NCBI GenBank assembly: GCA_025057395.1
Contig: JANWXU010000006.1
Location: 1-64,000 of the forward strand
Source: Bacteroidia bacterium
GTDB lineage: Bacteria; Bacteroidota; Bacteroidia; J057; JANWXU01
Reading direction: 5' to 3'
Length of the DNA: 64,000 nucleotides
Under the pieces are notes generated by a model. That model saw nothing but the letters and a program-made list of their open reading frames with translations. It was not told where the DNA came from and ran no database searches. Positions within the stretch are counted from its first letter, which is position 1; each line of letters starts with the position of its first letter. Of the stretch, positions 57,695-64,000 are shown in pieces. The position numbers and the translations under genes are program-made.

Positions 57695-58270
57695 GTGACT
57701 CCGGAAATTATCCAAAAAATTGATGCAGAAATCTTTTTATTCCTTTATCATTTTAGGCATCCTGCTATAACTCCTATTTTTGAGCTAATTACTAATAAAT
57801 GGATATGGATACCATTTTACTTATCGCTTTGCTACTTTTTTTATCACCTTTTAGGCATAAAAAAAACCCTTCACCATGTAGTATGGTTGATTATTTTAGT
57901 TTTTTTAGCTGATACTACAGCTTCAAAAGTACTTAAGCCTTATTTTGAGCGGCTACGCCCTTGCAATGAGCCCCGGCTAATGTACCAATTTTCAATGGAA
58001 GGACGACCTTGTAGTAAGTCCTTTAGCTTTGTTTCCTCACATGCTGCCAATAGCTTTGCACTAGCTACTTATGTAACCCTATCTTTTCGCCGATCAAAAC
58101 ACATCAGACAAAAAGTAATCACCACTATACTTTGGAGTTGGGCATTTTTACATACTTATTCGCGGCTATATTTAGGGCTCCACTATCCTTTAGATTTAGT
58201 TGGAGGTAGTGCAGTAGGCATGCTCTATGCGTTAGTTATTTATAAACTAAGTCTATGGATAAAAATTTGA
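57695..58270 (+). CDS. PAP2-family phosphatase (membrane)
   Basis: KPYFERLRPC, SFVSSHAANSFA, YSRLYLGLHYPLDLVGG; GTG start. Confidence 0.92.
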   Translation: MTPEIIQKIDAEIFLFLYHFRHPAITPIFELITNKWIWIPFYLSLCYFFYHLLGIKKTLHHVVWLIILVFLADTTASKVLKPYFERLRPCNEPRLMYQFSMEGRPCSKSFSFVSSHAANSFALATYVTLSFRRSKHIRQKVITTILWSWAFLHTYSRLYLGLHYPLDLVGGSAVGMLYALVIYKLSLWIKI

Positions 58271-58306
58271 TTTCAATTTAGTTTTTTGCAAAAAATTTTA
58301 AAAGTC

Positions 58307-58945
58307 TCAATTATTATCACTTCGAATTCTATGAGGATTATTTTGGATAAACTGTTCCCACTTTTTAGTAGTATTACTCTTAGTGCCCTTTGTAGTCTTA
58401 CTAAGCTTTTGAATTATAGTGGGAGAATCAAGAGAGGTAGAAATTCGATAATAGTGACATACGGCGCAAGCTAAAGCATCATATGCATCTAAAAAAGAAT
58501 CACCATACTGAACCTGTGCCTCTGGAAATAAATTAGCAAGTACCCCAGCCACTTGAGCCTTAGAAGCATTGCCGTAACCACAAATGGCCTTCTTAACTTC
58601 ACGAGGAGTATATTCAAAATATTCTAAATTATGAGCCAGGGCAGCAGCAATTACGATTCCTTGCATTCTGCCTAGCTTCAAAGTAGCTTGAATGTTTTTC
58701 CCGTAAAAGGGAGATTCAATAGACAATAAGTTAGCATTAAACTCATGAATTAAATTAGAAATACGCATATAGACCTTATGTAATTTTTGCCCGTGTGAAA
58801 GTCCTTGTTTAGCAAGCAGCATAGCCCCTAACGTAAGAAGCTTAGGCTTCTTATTTTCTATTTGAATTAACGCATAGCCTGTTACTACCGTACCAGGATC
58901 TACCCCTAGGATAATATTTTTTTTTCCCAAATTTATTTCCATCAA
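58307..58945 (-). CDS. ruvC: Holliday junction endodeoxyribonuclease RuvC
   Basis: ILGVDPGTVVTGYAL, LLSIESPFYGKNIQATLKLGRMQG, YTPREVKKAICGYGNASKAQV, DAYDALACAVCH. Confidence 0.95.
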   Translation of the reverse strand: MMEINLGKKNIILGVDPGTVVTGYALIQIENKKPKLLTLGAMLLAKQGLSHGQKLHKVYMRISNLIHEFNANLLSIESPFYGKNIQATLKLGRMQGIVIAAALAHNLEYFEYTPREVKKAICGYGNASKAQVAGVLANLFPEAQVQYGDSFLDAYDALACAVCHYYRISTSLDSPTIIQKLSKTTKGTKSNTTKKWEQFIQNNPHRIRSDNN

Positions 58946-61900
58946 GGAATTTTAAAACCAAAAACAGTTACATCATCTAGCTGTTCTCTATCTTCTTTCC
59001 ATTCTTTCCATTCCATGTTGAGCATAGCTCGCTGAGTAGCCATAGATTCGTGTTGGGTTCTTAGAATCAATTCTCGAAATCTTTTAGTAGAAAATCTTTT
59101 TTCCTCAGGTCCCCCAAATTGATCAACAAAACCATCCGTATACATATAAATTGCATCTCCTGAGTTTAGTTGAATAGTATGAGTTTGAAAAGTTCTTTCC
59201 CCTTCTAACTGCTCACCACCTATAGACCTTTTAGTTGGCTTAATTTCATGGATTTCCCAATCTTGATAGTAATAAAAAGGAAGATTAGCACCGGCGTATA
59301 AAGCTACCTTTGTATCTAAATTAATAGTACAAACGGCTACATCCATACCATCTCGCGAGGTCGAACGCGATTCCTCATCGTCCTGTTTTAAAGCGGTTCT
59401 TACCCCTAAGTTCAAATGATAAAGTATCTCCCCCGGATGTAATATTCCTTTTTCATTTACTATTTGATTAAGAAGCAAATATCCAATAAGAGTTAAAAAA
59501 GCACCCGGCACGCCGTGCCCTGTTCCATCAGCCACCACAATTACTTTTTCGGGTCCGTGTGCAGCAAACCAATAGAAATCTCCTCCTACTCCGTCTCTTT
59601 GTCTATGCACAATAAAGTAGTTATCACTTCCTAAATTTGCCTCCAACATCTCTTTACTAGGAAGTATGTTATTTTGAATACGTTTAGCATACTTAATGCT
59701 TTGCATCAAAGAAGCGGTTGTTTCTTCTAATTTATGTTTCTGCAACAAAACTTCCCTATTAGCCTCTTCTAGTTTGGCAAATGCTTCTTTCAGCTTATCT
59801 GATAATAGCCTTTCTTTTTGCTCAAGTACCAGTCCAATAGAATCCGCTAAGGAAGAAACAAAATTTTGTTCGTCCAGCGTCCAGTCTCTGTGACGTTCAG
59901 TTTGCTCAATACTTAATATTCCTACAGGCTTTGCCCCCAAACGGATAGAAGCATCTAGAATAGAAAAAATCTTAGAAGGTTTAAAGAGTGAAGCGGCTAG
60001 CTCTTTAGTACGAGGGTCATTGACAGCATCTCTAGCAGCTATAATTTTATCATGCTCGACGGTTCTAATGTAAATAGGATACATATCACGTTCTAGAACA
60101 GTGCCGGGCTGGTGAGCATGGTAGGGTGTGTTTTGAACCACTGTTTTGCAACGAAGTTTATTCGGCTCTTCATACATCCATATACTAGCTCTTGAGGCGT
60201 TGAGTACCTCTAGGCCAATTTTAGCAATCAAAGGGAAAGCCTCTTCGTCATTTCCTTCTTTAAATGCCGGGTGAGAAGTAAGTTCCAAAAGAGCAGATTG
60301 CTGTTTTTTCAAACGAAATTCTTGCTTCTTTTGCTCTGTGATATCAAAAAGTACGTTTATAGACTTAATAGGATATCCTTTTTCATCTAAAACACAAGTA
60401 TTGGTAACCATTACCCAAAAGTAATCTCCGTCTTTCGTACGCTTTTCCAGTTCCCCTTTCCAAATTTGTCCCTTTAAGATAGTGCGCCATTGGTCTTGAT
60501 AAATTGTATCGGGCTGACGACCAGATTTAAGAATCGTATATCTTTTGCCAATTAGCTCTTCTCTCTTATAACCTGAGACACGTAAAAGTGCATCATTAAC
60601 GTAAATGATATTTCCTTCCATATCTGTTTCATATACCATGGAAGAATTATTGAGAGCATTAATATGTCCTTGTAATTCTAACTGGGCACGGCGCATCTGC
60701 TCATTGGTGTACTGCAAAGCGTAAGCACTCGACTGCAATAATTCTTCTTTATGTAAAGCATCGGCAAGGGCTGCGCGTATTTTTTCTTCTTGTTCTTTTT
60801 GATAGGTAATATCAAAACCTACTGCGATAAATTTAATAGGCTTGCCTTCTGTATTTAATACCGGGGTAATGGTCTGGGCCATCCACACAGGCTTTTTATC
60901 CTTGGTAAGATTTTTAATTTCCCCTTTCCAAACTTTACCCGCCGAGATGGTAGACCAAAGTTCTTGAAAAAATTCGGGCGGGTGGTGCCCGGAATTTACG
61001 ATATTAGGTTTATTACCTAAAACCTCTTCCTTAGAAAACTTATATCTTGTTAAAAAACCTTCGTTTACGTAAATTATCCTTCCTTGTAAATTAGTTTCTA
61101 CAACTAACGCAGCGTTATTGAGAGCGCTAATTTGCCCCTTGAGCTCAATTTGAGTGCGGAGCATTTCCTCGTTAGTGGCTTCAATTTCTTCTGCACTTTG
61201 CCTCAGCTCTTCATCTAATGCTTGGCTCTCTTCTAGGGTTAGCCGCAATTCTTGTTCCAATACTTTTTTGTTTCCTTGCTCTAGAGCCAAAGATAAAATT
61301 TCGGCAACAGATAATAAGAAGTTTTGCTCATCAATAGCCCATTCTTTTTTTCTACCCGCATGTTCAATCATTATAAAGCCTGCAAGCATTTCACCTAAAA
61401 AGAACGGAGCTATTAAAATACTATGCACATTATTAGGAGAAAGGTAAGCAAGATTAAACTTTTTATCAAGTTGATTATCCTTGTTCACGTCTGTAATAGC
61501 TGCAACAGTAACATAGGGCAGCCATTCAAAAAAATCAGGATAATCAGTCCGCTTTAATTCAACCCCATCTGAATGATAAAGAGTAGCTCTTTCGTAAATA
61601 TCAACACACTTAATAGTTTGTTTTCTATGCAGAAAAAGCCATATTCCTACTCGCTCCTCATCCAAGGCATAGGCAATAGCTTCTGTAATGCAGCGCAGAG
61701 CCTCCTTTACATTTCCCATTTTTAGGTCCTTATTCCGCATAAGCTCCTGCAAGGTAGCTTGCTGCTGCACTAAGCGATATTTGAGTTGTTTGGTACTCTC
61801 TACTATTTGCCTAGTATTTTCTAGTTCAATTAGGGTATTTTGGTGTTGCAAAGACAATTCTCTGAGCTCATTTTCCAAGGTAGATAGTTGCTTTTGAACT

Positions 61901-63192
61901 TGCTGTATTTCATTTACAAGGGCAGTAACTTCAGTAAAATAAATTAAGTAGTTACCATTTTGTAGCCTATTGTTATTCAGTAAAAAAAAGCGAGTCCCTT
62001 GATTGCCATCCCTTATCTCAAAGACGTTTTCTAGAGAGGGCGAAAGAATTTTTTCTTTTTTTTCTATATGACTTAATAATTGAGAAAAAGGAAATTGGTT
62101 CCAGCTATGAAATGCTAAGAGGTTTAGTAATTGAGCTTGCCAACGTACTAGCTGGCCCTGAGGAGTAACTTCAATAAACAAGTTCCCTTTTTCTTGGGCT
62201 AATTTATAGGCTTGTAGATCATTATGTAAATTTTCTAACTCTTCTTGAGCATTTTGGAACTTATGTTGTACTGCCCCTAGTTCACCTTCTAGTGCTTCAA
62301 GTTGTTGTTTATTTTTTTCCATATTTGCTTGAATATTCAAAATACTTAACGCTTGAGTTTCAGATAAGATATCAGCCTTAAATTCTGCCCTAGTATTACC
62401 CTTAGCTAAAAAAGCCAATACTCTATCTAATTCTTTATTTTCCTCTACTAAACGACTGATATGAATTGCAATGTTACGAAATTCACCCAAAAATTGAGAA
62501 GGCAATACAATTCTTTGGACTAAAGCTTCATGCAATTGGACTATTGGAGCAGCTAAATCTTTTTGCAAACTACTTCTAACATAAAAAAGAATAATTCCCA
62601 AACCTAGCAGCCCTAGAAAAGGTACCAAAAAAACAGCTAATAAAGATATATCATCACTATAGAGCTCTTGTAATTGAGATTTTTGCAAAAGAATGAGTTC
62701 ATCAATTAAACTGATAATATCTCCATAAAGAGGAAACGCCTGATCTTGCAAAATATCTAAGGCTTCTACAAATTGTTGTTCACTTTTTGCAGTATTTAGC
62801 GTTTGAATAAATGAAGCTCGTAATTTTTGTAAAGCTTCTAACTTATTAATAATCTTGATAAAAGAAATATTCTTTTCTAACCCTGGGTATATTTCCTGCA
62901 CTCTGCTCTGTAAGGAGGTTATAGAAATACCCTCTCGCTCGTATATGAGTTTGTATCCCGGAACATATGCCTTAAGTACTCTTGCCTGCAGATAATTGAA
63001 ATGGCTTTGTAAGTCTTTCTTTAGGTCTTCTAAAACCTGGATAGTTGGATAAATTCGATCAACGGCAATCAGCAGGTTTTCTCGTAAATGCCAGTAGTCA
63101 AAAAAAATAATTGTAGCCCATCCTATTACGTAAATAATAGGAATTAAAATTAGATTGGTAGCAATCTTTTGTATAGCATGCATACCTTGCAT
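58942..63192 (-). CDS. Membrane-anchored sensor: HAMP-like/coiled coil, two GAF, two PAS, C-terminal SpoIIE/PP2C phosphatase (1416 aa)
   Basis: TM helices near N-term; PAS ALVVETNLQGRIIYVNEGFL and SMVYETDMEGNIIYVNDALL; phosphatase DGVGGDFYWFAAHGPEKVIVVADGTGHGVPGAFLTLIG...YMYTDGFVDQFGG. Confidence 0.92.
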   Translation of the reverse strand: MQGMHAIQKIATNLILIPIIYVIGWATIIFFDYWHLRENLLIAVDRIYPTIQVLEDLKKDLQSHFNYLQARVLKAYVPGYKLIYEREGISITSLQSRVQEIYPGLEKNISFIKIINKLEALQKLRASFIQTLNTAKSEQQFVEALDILQDQAFPLYGDIISLIDELILLQKSQLQELYSDDISLLAVFLVPFLGLLGLGIILFYVRSSLQKDLAAPIVQLHEALVQRIVLPSQFLGEFRNIAIHISRLVEENKELDRVLAFLAKGNTRAEFKADILSETQALSILNIQANMEKNKQQLEALEGELGAVQHKFQNAQEELENLHNDLQAYKLAQEKGNLFIEVTPQGQLVRWQAQLLNLLAFHSWNQFPFSQLLSHIEKKEKILSPSLENVFEIRDGNQGTRFFLLNNNRLQNGNYLIYFTEVTALVNEIQQVQKQLSTLENELRELSLQHQNTLIELENTRQIVESTKQLKYRLVQQQATLQELMRNKDLKMGNVKEALRCITEAIAYALDEERVGIWLFLHRKQTIKCVDIYERATLYHSDGVELKRTDYPDFFEWLPYVTVAAITDVNKDNQLDKKFNLAYLSPNNVHSILIAPFFLGEMLAGFIMIEHAGRKKEWAIDEQNFLLSVAEILSLALEQGNKKVLEQELRLTLEESQALDEELRQSAEEIEATNEEMLRTQIELKGQISALNNAALVVETNLQGRIIYVNEGFLTRYKFSKEEVLGNKPNIVNSGHHPPEFFQELWSTISAGKVWKGEIKNLTKDKKPVWMAQTITPVLNTEGKPIKFIAVGFDITYQKEQEEKIRAALADALHKEELLQSSAYALQYTNEQMRRAQLELQGHINALNNSSMVYETDMEGNIIYVNDALLRVSGYKREELIGKRYTILKSGRQPDTIYQDQWRTILKGQIWKGELEKRTKDGDYFWVMVTNTCVLDEKGYPIKSINVLFDITEQKKQEFRLKKQQSALLELTSHPAFKEGNDEEAFPLIAKIGLEVLNASRASIWMYEEPNKLRCKTVVQNTPYHAHQPGTVLERDMYPIYIRTVEHDKIIAARDAVNDPRTKELAASLFKPSKIFSILDASIRLGAKPVGILSIEQTERHRDWTLDEQNFVSSLADSIGLVLEQKERLLSDKLKEAFAKLEEANREVLLQKHKLEETTASLMQSIKYAKRIQNNILPSKEMLEANLGSDNYFIVHRQRDGVGGDFYWFAAHGPEKVIVVADGTGHGVPGAFLTLIGYLLLNQIVNEKGILHPGEILYHLNLGVRTALKQDDEESRSTSRDGMDVAVCTINLDTKVALYAGANLPFYYYQDWEIHEIKPTKRSIGGEQLEGERTFQTHTIQLNSGDAIYMYTDGFVDQFGGPEEKRFSTKRFRELILRTQHESMATQRAMLNMEWKEWKEDREQLDDVTVFGFKIP

Positions 63193-63214
63193 ACATCCTA
63201 ACCTTATCGTAATC

Positions 63215-63538
63215 TTAAGCGTTAAGGCAATTATCCATCCATTCTAAATAAGATTGATTTCCTTGAATAATAGGAAGAGCTATAATACAAGGCACCTTAT
63301 AAGGATGTAACTCCTTCACCTTCTGCTCTAAGGAAGAAAACAAAGCTAATTTGCTTTTTACAAGTAATAATGCTTCTTTATCCTGCTGAACTTTGTTTTC
63401 CCACCAGTAGCTCGATTGAATTTCAGAAACAATATTAATGCACGCAGCAAGTTTTTGTGCCACCAACTCATAACCAATTTTCTCGGCATTCTCTTTAGTA
63501 GGACAAGGAATATACACTATAATATACTCAATGTTCAT
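63215..63538 (-). CDS. cutA: Divalent cation tolerance protein CutA
   Basis: 107 aa; ACINIVSEIQSSYWWENKVQQDKEALLLVKS, ELHPYKVPCIIALPI. Confidence 0.95.
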   Translation of the reverse strand: MNIEYIIVYIPCPTKENAEKIGYELVAQKLAACINIVSEIQSSYWWENKVQQDKEALLLVKSKLALFSSLEQKVKELHPYKVPCIIALPIIQGNQSYLEWMDNCLNA

Positions 63539-63761
63539 TTTATAAATTTTGCTTTATTATCCAAAGACTATGCTGAGTAACTATATTGACCGCATCTAGC
63601 TCCTTAAGATACATAGTAAGATACACAAAATCGCTCTAAAAAATAAACCTAAGAAATAAAATCGAGAGTAATAAGAATGTTTGGCTGATAGCAGAAATTA
63701 TCGCTAGTTTAGCTGAAAAAACAACTGCTAAAAAGCTAAGAATTAACGGCTACCTTACTCA

Positions 63762-64000
63762 TTACTGAAAATGGGGCTTTCTCTTTTGCATAAATGCAGA
63801 TAGAGCCTCTTTAAAGTCAGAACTATCTAAAAAAGCCGCATTCCAGTTAGCCACAAAATTCATGCCCTCTAGAAAAGTATGTTCCTGAGCATAATTGAGA
63901 ACTTCTTTTATGCCCCTTAAAGTAATACTAGAATTTTGACTTACTTCGTATGCTAAGTACAAAGCTTCCTGAGGAAGTTCTTCACTATTGGCAATAATCA
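63762..64000 (-). CDS. Enoyl-CoA hydratase/isomerase family protein, C-terminal fragment (starts beyond right edge)
   Basis: Frame stays open upstream of the listed ORF to base 64000 (IIANSEELPQEALYLAYEVSQNSS...); C-term SSDFKEALSAFMQKRKPHFQ. Confidence 0.82.
   Translation of the reverse strand, partial: IIANSEELPQEALYLAYEVSQNSSITLRGIKEVLNYAQEHTFLEGMNFVANWNAAFLDSSDFKEALSAFMQKRKPHFQ

Overview
AT-rich bacterial chromosome segment with typical Bacteroidota (probably Cytophagia-like) features: several type IX secretion (T9SS) C-terminal sorting domains, a TonB receptor and SprB-type repeats. Ordinary genes: clpB, wzz-like, SDR, rarA, rpe, a PaaE-like reductase, a PaaI thioesterase, a methylmalonyl-CoA mutase small-subunit homologue, PAP2, ruvC, a PAS/GAF/SpoIIE phosphatase, cutA, and a partial enoyl-CoA hydratase at the right edge. 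Most distinctive: (i) a tightly packed four-gene operon at 6.5-13.6 kb (Orn/Lys/Arg-type decarboxylase, ATP-grasp ligase, C45/AAT-type Ntn hydrolase, secreted adenosine deaminase-like protein), a candidate uncharacterised amide/amine pathway; (ii) a 4127-aa T9SS surface protein with a beta-helix N-terminus and about 32 tandem 'RCGxGxVTFTV' Ig-like repeats, 3 more of which occur in a 1443-aa protein nearby; (iii) a run of five T9SS cargo proteins at 20.8-55.9 kb, including an expansin with a sorting domain; (iv) a TPR locus showing recent internal duplication, tandem paralogy and frameshift decay; (v) a zeta-toxin-like kinase overlapping a small ORF that in turn overlaps rarA. No rRNA, tRNA, CRISPR array or transposase was recognised. 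All calls come from reading the sequence and supplied ORFs; no database searches were run.
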